From Kallotenue papyrolyticum (lineage in GTDB: Bacteria > Chloroflexota > Chloroflexia > Chloroflexales > Kallotenuaceae): DNA of 64,000 nt. This document shows, one piece after another, positions 51,047 to 58,615 of this stretch. Position numbers and translations under genes: made by a program. The DNA lies in contig NZ_JAGA01000004.1 of the NCBI RefSeq assembly GCF_000526415.1, forward strand, positions 1-64,000, read 5' to 3'. Numbering within the stretch: the first letter of the stretch is position 1; each line of letters starts with the position of its first letter. The notes below the pieces were generated by a model. That model ran no database searches and was not told the DNA's origin. It saw nothing but the letters and a program-made list of their open reading frames with translations.

Positions 51047-51721
51047 ATGCTGACGCGTACTGTTTGCCGGCTGATGATCGTGCTGATCGCGCTCGTCGGC
51101 TGTGGTCGCGGCGGCACGCGCGAGGCGGCAGCGACGATTACCGCCGCGGCGATCCCGCCCGCCTGGCAGCCACTGACGCTTGAGTCGCTCAGTCTGGCGC
51201 TGCCGCCCGGCTGGAGTGCGATCACGAGCGCGGAGGTCGATCTGGCACCGGCGGTCGAGGCGATGAGTCAGCACAACCCGCACCTGGCTGCGCTGCTGCG
51301 CGCGGGCGAGGAAGCGCTGCGCCAGGGTCAGATCGAGGTCATCGCCTATGACCTTGAAGCGGCCGCAGCGATGGGTCAGCCGCTACCGGCCAGCCTGCGC
51401 ATCGGGACGCAGCCGTACAGCGCGGCTCCCGATCCGCAGCGTCTAGCCGAGGCCAACGTGCAGCAACTGCGTGCCACGCCCGGCTTCAGCAACATCGAGC
51501 ACACCACGGTGCTGATCGGCGATGTGCCGGCAGCGCGGCTGCGCTCCACCCTGACGATCAGCGACACCGAGTACCAGCCGTTGACGCTGCTCAACGAGCA
51601 GTATCTGTTGGTTGGCGGCACCCAGGCGCACCTGCTCAGCTTTACGCTCGCGCCGAACAGCCAGCCGCACTACCGGCCGATCATCGACCAGATTCTGTCC
51701 ACGCTGCGCCTGACGCCCTAG
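51047..51721 (+). CDS. Hypothetical lipoprotein
   Basis: 224 residues with a short signal and lipobox (MIVLIALVGCG, Cys about 19). The mature part begins with a Thr/Ala linker. It then has WQPLTLESLSLALPPGWSAI and a long alpha/beta stretch ending HYRPIIDQILSTLRLTP, a layout like PsbP/LpqN-type exported proteins. Function unknown. AGAAGG precedes the ATG. Confidence 0.72.
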   Translation: MLTRTVCRLMIVLIALVGCGRGGTREAAATITAAAIPPAWQPLTLESLSLALPPGWSAITSAEVDLAPAVEAMSQHNPHLAALLRAGEEALRQGQIEVIAYDLEAAAAMGQPLPASLRIGTQPYSAAPDPQRLAEANVQQLRATPGFSNIEHTTVLIGDVPAARLRSTLTISDTEYQPLTLLNEQYLLVGGTQAHLLSFTLAPNSQPHYRPIIDQILSTLRLTP

Positions 51722-51723
51722 CC

Positions 51724-51739
51724 CGCCTGGCGCCAGGCG
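51724..51739 (+). terminator. Palindrome after the lipoprotein gene
   Basis: CGCCTGGCGCCAGGCG, a perfect 16-bp palindrome two bases after the stop, can fold as a hairpin. No T-run. Confidence 0.4.
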
Positions 51740-51898
51740 CACCAACCCACCCCAAAGGTCCCCCTACGCCATAGTACCAACGCGTACCGTTTCGCGCCAT
51801 GTCTGCGTTTCTAGAGGTAACACCGCGCGCTTTGGCCAGACGCCGGTCCTAGGCATGCACCAGTACCAACGCCCGATGCGCGGTGCCGGACGACGATT

Positions 51899-53617
51899 AT
51901 GCGCCATCGCTGCCGGCTACTGCTCGCGCTGCTGATGAGCCTGCCCCTGGCGTCAGGCAAGGTTCATGCTCAATCCGACGCCCTTGCGACGATCGCTGCA
52001 TCGCTCAACCACTTCTGGGCGGCGACCTTTGCCGAGCGCCAGTGGGCCTATCAGCCACCCGCCGCGGTGCTGCTGGTGGAAGATGGCCAGCCGATGCCCT
52101 GCGGCGCGCTGACGGTTGCCGCCAACACCGGCCCCTTTTATTGCGTCACCACCCGCACGATTGTGATCGAGCATGCCTTTCTGTCCCCGGCGCTCGACGC
52201 TTTCGGGCCGATGGTGGTGATCACGGCAGTGGCCCATGAATGGGGCCACCATGTGCAGATCCTGCGCGGCATCACCGCAACCACCCATAGCCGCCGCGAG
52301 CGTGAGCTGCAGGCGGATTGCTTTGCCGGCGCCTTTCTCGAGGCGGAATATCAACGGCAGCGCCTGCAGGCCGACGATCTGCGCCAGGCGCGCCGCTTTC
52401 TGGCCAGCATTGGCGCGCGGCATCCCGGCGCTGCGACGGATATGTCGGCGCATGGCACGCCCGGCCAACGCATGGCAGCCTTTGATCAGGGCGTGCGCAC
52501 GGGCGTGAACGGCTGCCGTCTCGCCTCAAGCACGGCGGTGCGGACCGGCGACCCAACCGTCATGCCGCTGGAAGCGCGCGGGCAGCGCGCGGTCACCCAG
52601 CTTGCAACGGCGCTACCCGGCCTTCTGGGGCGCGCCTCAGACCCACACCGCCAGCAGAAACAGGCCGATCATCACCAGACAGATCAGCACCTCGACCAGC
52701 GCGGAGAGCAGCGAACCGATCAACCAGCCGCCGCCGGCGCGCAGCACCCGCCGCCAATCGCGGTGGCGCGAGAACTCCACCAGCGCCAGCGCCAGCAGCG
52801 CGCCCAGGATCGCGCCGGGCAGACTGAAGATCAGCAGGCCGATCACACCCCCGACCAGGCTGGCCAGCGTCCCGCCGAGCGATGCGCCGCCGGTACGCGC
52901 CCCGAAATAGCTCATCCACAGATCGGTCGTACCACCCAGGACCGCCAGCGCCAGCAACAACAGCAGGCTGGGCCAGCCCACCACCGTCCAGCCGGTCTGC
53001 CAGGCGTAGTACAGCGCCCCCAGCCAGACCAGCGCTGGTCCCGGCAGCGCCGGCACCAGCGCGCCAATGGTGCCAACGATCATGATCAACAGCGCGATGG
53101 CCAGTGGCCCATCCATGCCTGCGTCTCCTCATGCGCCGTGCTCCGGCGGCAGCGGCCCCGCTGGCGCGACCGTGCGGCTGGTTTCCAGCATGCGCTCGGC
53201 ACGCGGCAGGTAGTAGGCGCCCGCCGAGCGCCGCGGAAAGACATGCTCGCTCACCGGCACGAAGCGCCCGACCTCGCGCAGATACATCCGCTGCGAGATG
53301 CGAATCACCTGATCTTCGATCTCGATCACGTTGAAGGAGTTCTTCCCGCGCATCCAGCGGCGACCACGCGTCGAGGTTGCTGTGCCACTCTGGGCGATGA
53401 TCGTGCCTGCCTTGAGATGCGCCGTCACGTCCAGCGTGTTGCCGATGAACGACACATGAATATGGCCGCACAGTACCAACTCCACCGCGGCGCGATCCAT
53501 CACCTCGACGGCCAACTCCGCGTTGACGATCGCGCGCTTGGCGCGATCGCCGGGTGGCTGAAGCAGATGGTGGTGCATCACCACCACCTTGCAGGCGTTG
53601 GGTGGAAACCGGCTTAG
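51899..53617 (+). CDS. Secreted neutral zinc metallopeptidase with a run-on frame
   Basis: The first about 208 residues (to about 52522) are a zinc metallopeptidase of the YpfJ type: signal peptide (LLLALLMSLPLASGKVHA), zinc site VAHEWGHHVQ (112-121) and the third-ligand helix RELQADCFAGAFLE (135-148). Family members normally end soon after the Gly...Cys found here (QGVRTGVNGC). The frame continues for 364 more residues, antisense to the DUF456 and phosphoesterase genes, in Gln/His/Arg-rich sequence without family likeness. A one-base shift would stop at 52506. Either a frameshift removed the normal stop or the tail is really translated. The functional part is 51899-52522. Confidence 0.7.
   Translation: MRHRCRLLLALLMSLPLASGKVHAQSDALATIAASLNHFWAATFAERQWAYQPPAAVLLVEDGQPMPCGALTVAANTGPFYCVTTRTIVIEHAFLSPALDAFGPMVVITAVAHEWGHHVQILRGITATTHSRRERELQADCFAGAFLEAEYQRQRLQADDLRQARRFLASIGARHPGAATDMSAHGTPGQRMAAFDQGVRTGVNGCRLASSTAVRTGDPTVMPLEARGQRAVTQLATALPGLLGRASDPHRQQKQADHHQTDQHLDQRGEQRTDQPAAAGAQHPPPIAVARELHQRQRQQRAQDRAGQTEDQQADHTPDQAGQRPAERCAAGTRPEIAHPQIGRTTQDRQRQQQQQAGPAHHRPAGLPGVVQRPQPDQRWSRQRRHQRANGANDHDQQRDGQWPIHACVSSCAVLRRQRPRWRDRAAGFQHALGTRQVVGARRAPRKDMLAHRHEAPDLAQIHPLRDANHLIFDLDHVEGVLPAHPAATTRRGCCATLGDDRACLEMRRHVQRVADERHMNMAAQYQLHRGAIHHLDGQLRVDDRALGAIAGWLKQMVVHHHHLAGVGWKPA
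52637..53116 (-). CDS. DUF456 membrane protein
   Basis: 159-residue integral membrane protein. LAIALLIMIVGTIGALVPALPGPALVWLGALYYAW and a later GGVIGLLIFSLPGAILGALLALALVE are typical of DUF456, with glycine-rich paired helices, about four to five membrane segments. Function unknown. GAGGAG precedes the ATG. It is the third gene of the minus-strand operon and lies opposite the run-on frame of the zinc peptidase. Confidence 0.85.
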   Translation of the reverse strand: MDGPLAIALLIMIVGTIGALVPALPGPALVWLGALYYAWQTGWTVVGWPSLLLLLALAVLGGTTDLWMSYFGARTGGASLGGTLASLVGGVIGLLIFSLPGAILGALLALALVEFSRHRDWRRVLRAGGGWLIGSLLSALVEVLICLVMIGLFLLAVWV

Positions 53618-54031
53618 CGTGGTTTCGAGCCAGGCCAGTTGCCGGCGCGTCAGCTTGCCGCCCTCGATCGTGAAGGAGCGTGCCGTGTTGAGGCCCACCA
53701 CCACCAGGCCGTCGCAGCTCCAGATCGGGTTGAGTACCGGCGAAATATATTTTTGAAAGCGCGCCGTGGGCCATAGGTAGCGCGCCACCTGGTTGTACTG
53801 CGGCACATCGTGATTGCCCATCACTACCAAGCGCGGCTGAGGCAGCCGTTCGAGATAGGCGCGGGCCGCCAACCACTGCGCGCGGACATCAGCACGCATC
53901 ACCAGATCACCGGCGACAACGACGAGATCGGGCCGCAGGTCGTGCGCTTCCTGGAGCACCAGCTCGCCGCGCTCCCGGTCAAAGGCAGGGCCGAAATGCA
54001 GATCCGAAAGCTGCAGGATCACGCGCCGCAT
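53129..54031 (-). CDS. Calcineurin-like metallophosphoesterase (3',5'-cyclic-nucleotide type)
   Basis: 300 residues with ILQLSDLHFGPAFD (5-18), VVVAGDLVMRAD, VVMGNHDVPQYN, VMHHHLL and VLCGHIHVSFIG, a complete two-metal site. The sequence resembles CpdA/Icc-like phosphodiesterases but the substrate is untested. The start codon abuts the stop of the upstream small membrane gene. A 12-base gap separates it from DUF456. Confidence 0.88.
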   Translation of the reverse strand: MRRVILQLSDLHFGPAFDRERGELVLQEAHDLRPDLVVVAGDLVMRADVRAQWLAARAYLERLPQPRLVVMGNHDVPQYNQVARYLWPTARFQKYISPVLNPIWSCDGLVVVGLNTARSFTIEGGKLTRRQLAWLETTLSRFPPNACKVVVMHHHLLQPPGDRAKRAIVNAELAVEVMDRAAVELVLCGHIHVSFIGNTLDVTAHLKAGTIIAQSGTATSTRGRRWMRGKNSFNVIEIEDQVIRISQRMYLREVGRFVPVSEHVFPRRSAGAYYLPRAERMLETSRTVAPAGPLPPEHGA

Positions 54032-54190
54032 TTAGGACTGCTCCTCCCGGCGCTCGGCGGGCGCGAACGAGCGCCCACGCGCCAGGGCGATCAGCTCGCG
54101 CAGCACCGCCACCGCACCGCCAGCCATCACCAGCAGCAGCAGCCACTTCAGTACCGCAACCAGAACCGCTTCCATTCCGTGCAACTCCAT
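54032..54190 (-). CDS. Small single-span membrane protein
   Basis: 52 residues: MELHGMEAVLVAVLKWLLLL opens one hydrophobic helix (about 8-30), followed by a basic tail (RELIALARGRSFAPAERREE). GTGAGG lies before the ATG at 54190. Its stop is immediately followed by the phosphoesterase ATG, and a TGCTACAAT promoter lies 59 bases upstream, so it heads the operon. It is too short for routine gene calls. Confidence 0.6.
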   Translation of the reverse strand: MELHGMEAVLVAVLKWLLLLVMAGGAVAVLRELIALARGRSFAPAERREEQS

Positions 54191-54249
54191 GCTGCCTCAC
54201 TTTCCAGGGCCGAGAACGCCGGGGCGCTGTCCCGTCATCTTCGGCGCTG

Positions 54250-54258
54250 ATTGTAGCA
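54250..54258 (-). promoter_or_regulatory. Extended -10 promoter of the small-membrane-protein operon
   Basis: Minus-strand TGCTACAAT, 59 bases before the ATG at 54190; identical to the box at 23002. Confidence 0.5.
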
Positions 54259-54307
54259 CACCCATGTGTCGTGGGCGCCACCACCATCGACGTTATGTCA
54301 ATAAAAC

Positions 54308-54336
54308 TTGACAAACGCTGTGCTTTCCGGTACGCT
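54308..54336 (+). promoter_or_regulatory. Promoter of the Mn riboswitch and terC
   Basis: TTGACA, 17-base spacer, TACGCT. This is the best full -35/-10 pair in the window. Confidence 0.75.
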
Positions 54337-54342
54337 ACTCGC

Positions 54343-54484
54343 GGTTGGGGAGTAGCCTGCCGGCCCACGCCGGTGTACCGATCGTCAAGACAGTGTGATC
54401 ACACTCGGTCGGTACCAGCAAGCTGATGCGCTGTGGCGAGACCACCACGACGTTCGACGCCGTGGGGGTCTCGTCTTTCTTGTC
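54343..54484 (+). promoter_or_regulatory. yybP-ykoY manganese riboswitch with terminator
   Basis: The aptamer shows the conserved TTGGGGAGTAGC (54345-54356), a CGTCAA segment (about 54381), and the closing GGCGAGACC (54435-54443). Mn2+ binding stabilises this fold. The GAGACC of the closing strand also pairs with GGTCTC in a terminator (GAGACCACCACGACG with CGCCGTGGGGGTCTC, about 54438-54473, then CTTTCTT). Mn binding should therefore block termination and turn terC on. The downstream gene is of the family normally found with this riboswitch. Confidence 0.9.
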
Positions 54485-54528
54485 CCTACGGCCTAGGCGA
54501 TACACACGTATCAAGGAGAACTGGGCCT

Positions 54529-55503
54529 GTGTTGGATGCAGCACATCTCGGCTTGTGGATCGGCTTCGGCATCGCCGTGATCGGCATGCTGACGCTGGAT
54601 TTGGGCGTCTTCCACCGCCAGGCGCACACCGTCTCGCTCAAGGAGGCGGCGATCTGGAGCGCGGTCTGGATTGCCCTGGCGCTCGTCTTCAACGTCTTCG
54701 TCTGGATCTTTCTGGGCCAGCAGGCCGCGCTGGAGTTTCTGACCGGCTATCTGATCGAGAAGTCGCTCAGCGTTGACAACATCTTTGTCTTCGTGCTGAT
54801 CTTCTCGTATTTCAGCGTGCCGTCCAAGTACCAGCACCGCGTGCTGTTCTGGGGCATCATCGGCGCGATCGTGATGCGCGCCATTCTGATCCTGCTGGGA
54901 GTTGAGCTGATCGAGCGCTTCCACTGGATCATCTATATTTTCGGCGCGTTCCTGATCTTCACCGGCGCGCGCATGGCCTTCCACAAGGATGACCAGGAGC
55001 TGCACCCCGAAGACAACCCGCTGATCAAGCTCTTTCGGCGCTTCATGCCGGTGGTGCCGGAATACCACGGCCAGAAGTTCTTTGTGCGCCACGCGGGCAA
55101 GCTAGCGGCTACGCCGCTCTTCATCGTGCTGTTAATGGTGGAGAGCACCGACCTGATCTTCGCCGTCGACTCGATCCCGGCGATTCTGGGCATCTCGCGC
55201 GACCCATTCATCGTCTTCACCTCGAACATCTTCGCGATCCTGGGGCTGCGCGCGCTGTACTTCCTGCTGGCGGGCGTCGTGGAGAAGTTCCGCTACCTCA
55301 AGTACGGGCTGTCGGCGGTGCTGGTGTTTATCGGCTTCAAGATGGTGATCGAAGGCTTCTACAAGATCCCGGTCACCTGGTCGCTGGGCGTGGTCGCCAC
55401 AGTCCTGACGATCTCGATCGCGGCCTCGCTGTGGCAAGCGCGCCGTGAGGAGCAGGCCGCGCAGACGGCGCAGCGCTCCTCGATCCACCCGGCGCAGCAG
55501 TAA
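54529..55503 (+). CDS. TerC/Alx-family membrane protein (probable manganese exporter)
   Basis: 324 residues with seven or more membrane helices. Family hallmarks are LEFLTGYLIEKSLSVDNIFVF (the SVDN acidic site), a second acidic site VESTDLIFAVDSIPAIL, and RALYFLLAGVVEKFRYLKYGL. Family members export Mn2+ or load it onto secreted proteins. The GTG start at 54529 follows AAGGAG by ten bases; the longer open frame runs back through the riboswitch. Its Mn-riboswitch control agrees with the role. Confidence 0.93.
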   Translation: MLDAAHLGLWIGFGIAVIGMLTLDLGVFHRQAHTVSLKEAAIWSAVWIALALVFNVFVWIFLGQQAALEFLTGYLIEKSLSVDNIFVFVLIFSYFSVPSKYQHRVLFWGIIGAIVMRAILILLGVELIERFHWIIYIFGAFLIFTGARMAFHKDDQELHPEDNPLIKLFRRFMPVVPEYHGQKFFVRHAGKLAATPLFIVLLMVESTDLIFAVDSIPAILGISRDPFIVFTSNIFAILGLRALYFLLAGVVEKFRYLKYGLSAVLVFIGFKMVIEGFYKIPVTWSLGVVATVLTISIAASLWQARREEQAAQTAQRSSIHPAQQ

Positions 55504-55526
55504 GCGCCGTTCATGGTGTCATGCCG

Positions 55527-55551
55527 ACGGGCCGCTTGGGAGGCGGCCCGT
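55527..55551. terminator. Hairpin between terC and the convergent gene
   Basis: ACGGGCCGC and GCGGCCCGT form a 9-bp stem, loop TTGGGAG, 24 bases after the terC stop. Confidence 0.5.
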
Positions 55552-55579
55552 TGGTGTGCCGTAGGGGGCGCAGGCCGCA

Positions 55580-55894
55580 TCATAACTCCTCGCCGCTTCC
55601 GCTGCGCTGCCGGTAGAGCGCCGCCTTCTGCTCCAGAAAGGCCCGTGCGCCGCAGGCGTCGGCGTAGGCCGCGGCATGGCGCGCCAGGGGCGAGTCCTGG
55701 CCCTGACAGTAGGCCCGCACTGCCGGCAGCAGCGCAGCAACCGCCGCGCGCAGCTCCGGCTTGATGCGCGCATCGGGGCGCAGCAGCAGCAGACACGCAC
55801 CATACAGCACGGCGCGCTCGGCCTCGCGGCGCAGTTGATCGGGGGTGGCGCCGACGCGACAGGCCGGCACCAGCGGCGACTCAGGCACCTCCAC
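55580..55894 (-). CDS. Hypothetical helical protein
   Basis: 104 residues, Ala/Leu/Arg-rich, all-helical, without signal peptide or known motif. The start is GTG at 55894 with AGGAGG five bases upstream and a TGGTATGCT promoter box 28 bases upstream, which support it as a real gene. It is convergent with terC and follows the DJ-1/PfpI-like gene's strand. Confidence 0.68.
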   Translation of the reverse strand: MEVPESPLVPACRVGATPDQLRREAERAVLYGACLLLLRPDARIKPELRAAVAALLPAVRAYCQGQDSPLARHAAAYADACGARAFLEQKAALYRQRSGSGEEL

Positions 55895-55922
55895 ACCCGC
55901 CTCCTACATGTTTCCAGCGGAG

Positions 55923-55931
55923 AGCATACCA
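55923..55931 (-). promoter_or_regulatory. Extended -10 promoter of the 104-residue gene
   Basis: Minus-strand TGGTATGCT, 28 bases before the GTG at 55894. Confidence 0.5.
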
Positions 55932-55989
55932 CAGCAGCGCGCCACTGCGCATGGAGCGCAAGTGGCGCGGCAGCCGGTGCTCGCCGGCC

Positions 55990-56556
55990 CTAGACGGTGC
56001 GCTGACGCGCGTGGACGCCCTCGGCGAACTCCTCGATCATCTTACGATTGAAGGCCGGAATGTCGTTGGGATTGCGGCTGGTGACCAGGCCCTGATCGAC
56101 AACGACCTCCTGATCGACCCAGCGCGCGCCGGCGTTCTTGAGATCGGTCTTGAGCGAGGGCCACGAGGTCACGGTACGTCCGCGCACCACATCGGCCTCG
56201 ACCAGCAGCCAGGGCCCGTGGCAGATCGCAGCGACCGGCTTGCCGGCTTCGAAGAAGGCGCGTACAAAGCGCACGGCGCGCTCATCGGTGCGGAGCTGAT
56301 CGGGGTTGGCGACGCCGCCCGGCAGCAGCAGCGCATCGTAGTCCTCCGGACGCGCCTGATCGAGCGGCACATCCACCGGGAAGGTATCGCCTTTGTCGAA
56401 GTGCTGCCAGGCCTGGACCTGTTCGCGCTCCGGCGAGATGATGAAGGTCTGCGCGCCGGCCTGTTCCAAGGCCTGCTTCGGTTCGGTCAGCTCTACCTGC
56501 TCGAAGCCGTTGGTGACCAGAATGGCGACCTTTTTACCGTTCAGGTTGCGTTCCAT
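55990..56556 (-). CDS. DJ-1/PfpI-family protein
   Basis: 188-residue type 1 glutamine-amidotransferase-like protein. VAILVTNGFEQVELTEPKQALEQAGA has the conserved Glu, and AAICHGPWLLVEADVVRGRTVTSWPSLKTDLKNAGA has the nucleophile Cys and following His. Relatives (YhbO, YraA, PfpI) act in protein or nucleotide repair of glycation, or as peptidases in archaea. AGGAGAGGAG lies before the ATG at 56556. It is divergent from scpA. Confidence 0.92.
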   Translation of the reverse strand: MERNLNGKKVAILVTNGFEQVELTEPKQALEQAGAQTFIISPEREQVQAWQHFDKGDTFPVDVPLDQARPEDYDALLLPGGVANPDQLRTDERAVRFVRAFFEAGKPVAAICHGPWLLVEADVVRGRTVTSWPSLKTDLKNAGARWVDQEVVVDQGLVTSRNPNDIPAFNRKMIEEFAEGVHARQRTV

Positions 56557-56599
56557 GGTCTCCTCTCCTTGTGCCCGCTGCATCTGCACGCGGGCGCTG

Positions 56600-56608
56600 T
56601 GTTACACT
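56600..56608 (+). promoter_or_regulatory. Extended -10 promoter of scpA
   Basis: TGTTACACT, 29 bases before the ATG at 56638. Confidence 0.5.
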
Positions 56609-56637
56609 ACGCCGCGGGAGGCAGCAACAAGCGTACC

Positions 56638-57402
56638 ATGCCCGACGCGTCCAAACCGCTGATTCAGCTCGATGTGTATCAGGGGCCGCTCGATCTGCTG
56701 CTGAGCCTGATCGAGCAGCAGCGCCTGGACATCACCGCCATCTCGCTGGCGCAGGTGGCCGATCAGTATCTGCAGGCCGTCGCCCGGCTCGACGCACCCG
56801 ATCCGGACGCGCTGGCCGAGTTTCTGGTGATCGGCGCCAAGCTGCTGGTGATCAAAACGCGCGCGCTGCTGCCACGTCCGCCCGCCGAACTGGCGCCGCA
56901 CGAAGAAGAAGATGTTGGCGACCAACTGGCCCGCCAGCTGGCGGCCTACAAATGCTTCAAGGAGGCCGCCGCCTGGCTACGCCAGCACGAAGGACGCCGC
57001 AGCCACACCCGCCTGGCCGCGCCGCCGTTGCCGCCACCCGCGCCGTTGCCGCCGCTGCAGGTTGGCCTGACCGAGCTGCTCGCCGCCGTGCAACGCCGCC
57101 TGCAACTGCTGCTGCCGCTGGAGCCGGAGCCGGTCAGTCTGCCTGTGCCCAAGATCATCACCATTGCTGAAGTGCGCGCGCGGCTCGTCGCCGCGCTCCA
57201 GCGCCACGCCTGGATCAGCTTCGAAGACCTGCTCGGCCTGACCCTCACGCGCAACGAGGTCATCGTCACGCTGTGGACCGTGCTGGAACTGTTCAAACGC
57301 CAGGCGATCGTGCTGGAGCAGGAGCGGCGCTTTGGTCCGATCGCCATCGGACGCGGGCCCGCCTTTGACGCCGCCGCGCACGCAACGCTGCCTGAGGACT
57401 AG
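56638..57402 (+). CDS. scpA: Segregation and condensation protein ScpA
   Basis: 254-residue kleisin that bridges SMC heads during chromosome condensation. YQGPLDLLLSLIEQQRLDITAISLAQVADQYL is the standard N-terminal domain and FLVIGAKLLVIKTRALLPRP follows. The C-terminal winged helix ends about residue 245. A Pro-rich linker (LAAPPLPPPAPLPPLQ) interrupts the middle. No scpB follows directly; an M24 peptidase gene with its own promoter comes next. Confidence 0.94.
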   Translation: MPDASKPLIQLDVYQGPLDLLLSLIEQQRLDITAISLAQVADQYLQAVARLDAPDPDALAEFLVIGAKLLVIKTRALLPRPPAELAPHEEEDVGDQLARQLAAYKCFKEAAAWLRQHEGRRSHTRLAAPPLPPPAPLPPLQVGLTELLAAVQRRLQLLLPLEPEPVSLPVPKIITIAEVRARLVAALQRHAWISFEDLLGLTLTRNEVIVTLWTVLELFKRQAIVLEQERRFGPIAIGRGPAFDAAAHATLPED

Positions 57403-57428
57403 CGGCGACTCCGCCGCACGTCGGCATG

Positions 57429-57437
57429 TGCTATACT
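57429..57437 (+). promoter_or_regulatory. Extended -10 promoter of the M24 peptidase gene
   Basis: TGCTATACT, 64 bases before the ATG at 57502; identical to the box at 48206. Confidence 0.5.
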
Positions 57438-57501
57438 ACGGGCGCCGCGCCCATTGGGGCGAGGGTTTTGTGTTGGCATCGACAGCCACAGGTGAGAGCG
57501 T

Positions 57502-58590
57502 ATGCATCATCGGCTCGCGCGGCTGCGCGAACGCCTGGCCGCCGACAAGCTAGACGGCATGTTGATCAGTGCCGCGCCCAATCGGCGCTACCTCAGCGGC
57601 TTTAGCGGTTCGGCGGGCACGCTGCTGGTCACGGCCGAACGCGCGCTGTTGCTTTCCGACTTCCGCTATCAGACCCAGGCAGCGCAAGAAGCGCCGGACT
57701 GGGAGTTTCGGCTGCTGACCACCACGGCGCCGCTGCCCAAGCAGTTGCCCGCGCTGCTGCGCGAGCTGGGCCTGCACCGGTTGGGCTTTGAAGCCGCGCA
57801 TGTGAGTGTCGCCGAGTTCGAGGCCTGGCGCACAGCGCTGGACGAAGCGCAGCTTGAGGTGACCTGGCAGCCGACGCAAGGACTGGTCGAAACGCTGCGC
57901 CAGGTCAAGGACGAGGCCGAGATCGCCACCTTGCGGCGCGCGATCGCGATCACCGATGCGGCCTTTGCGGCGGTCCGTCCACGGCTGCGCCCCGAGATGC
58001 GCGAGCGCGAGGTGGCCTGGGAGCTGGAAAAAGCGCTGCGCGAGCGCGGCGCCGAGGGGATTGCCTTTGAGATCATCGTTGCCGCCGGTCCCAACGGCGC
58101 GCAGCCCCACGCCCGGCCCGGCGACGAACCGCTGGGCGTGGGCCGGCCGATCGTGATCGACTTCGGCGCGCGCGTCGCCGGCTACCACGCCGACATGACG
58201 CGCACGGTGATCCTGGGCGAGGCCGACGAGCGCTTCTGGACGATCTACAACACCGTGCTGGCGGCGCAACGCGCGGCCGCCGAGGGCATCCGCCCCGGCA
58301 TGACCGGCCGCGAGGCCGACGCGCTGGCGCGCGATGTCATCAGCGCTGCCGGCTATGGCGCGTGCTTCGGCCACAGCCTGGGACATGGCGTCGGCCTGGA
58401 GATTCACGAAGGGCCGCGCCTGTCGCAGGCCAGCGACGACCAGCTGCCGGTTGGTGCGGTCTTTTCGATCGAACCCGGCATCTACCTGCCGGACTGGGGC
58501 GGTGTGCGCATCGAAGACCTGACGCTGCTCACCGAGCAGGGGCCATTGACCCTGACACAGAGCGACAAGCAACCGTTGATCGAACTCTAA
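57502..58590 (+). CDS. M24 Xaa-Pro peptidase
   Basis: 362-residue aminopeptidase P/prolidase-type enzyme removing residues next to proline. It has a creatinase N-domain (MLISAAPNRRYLSGFSGSAGTLLV) and a pita-bread catalytic domain with five metal ligands: VIDFGARVAGYHADMTRT (two Asp), GHSLGHGVGLEIHEGP (His), FSIEPGIYLP (Glu) and GVRIEDLTL (Glu). It lies 25 bases upstream of efp, the common pepP-efp-accB arrangement. Confidence 0.93.
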   Translation: MHHRLARLRERLAADKLDGMLISAAPNRRYLSGFSGSAGTLLVTAERALLLSDFRYQTQAAQEAPDWEFRLLTTTAPLPKQLPALLRELGLHRLGFEAAHVSVAEFEAWRTALDEAQLEVTWQPTQGLVETLRQVKDEAEIATLRRAIAITDAAFAAVRPRLRPEMREREVAWELEKALRERGAEGIAFEIIVAAGPNGAQPHARPGDEPLGVGRPIVIDFGARVAGYHADMTRTVILGEADERFWTIYNTVLAAQRAAAEGIRPGMTGREADALARDVISAAGYGACFGHSLGHGVGLEIHEGPRLSQASDDQLPVGAVFSIEPGIYLPDWGGVRIEDLTLLTEQGPLTLTQSDKQPLIEL

Positions 58591-58615
58591 GCCTCATACA
58601 AGGAGTTTTAATTCC

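Noticed and set aside
52593-53876. 427-codon minus-strand frame overlapping DUF456 and the phosphoesterase
   Set aside because: Alternative frame of two clear genes; Gly/Arg/Ala-rich without motifs.
57421-57501. tRNA or other stable RNA between scpA and the M24 gene
   Set aside because: No cloverleaf or GTTCGA-type arm; I found no tRNA anywhere in the window.
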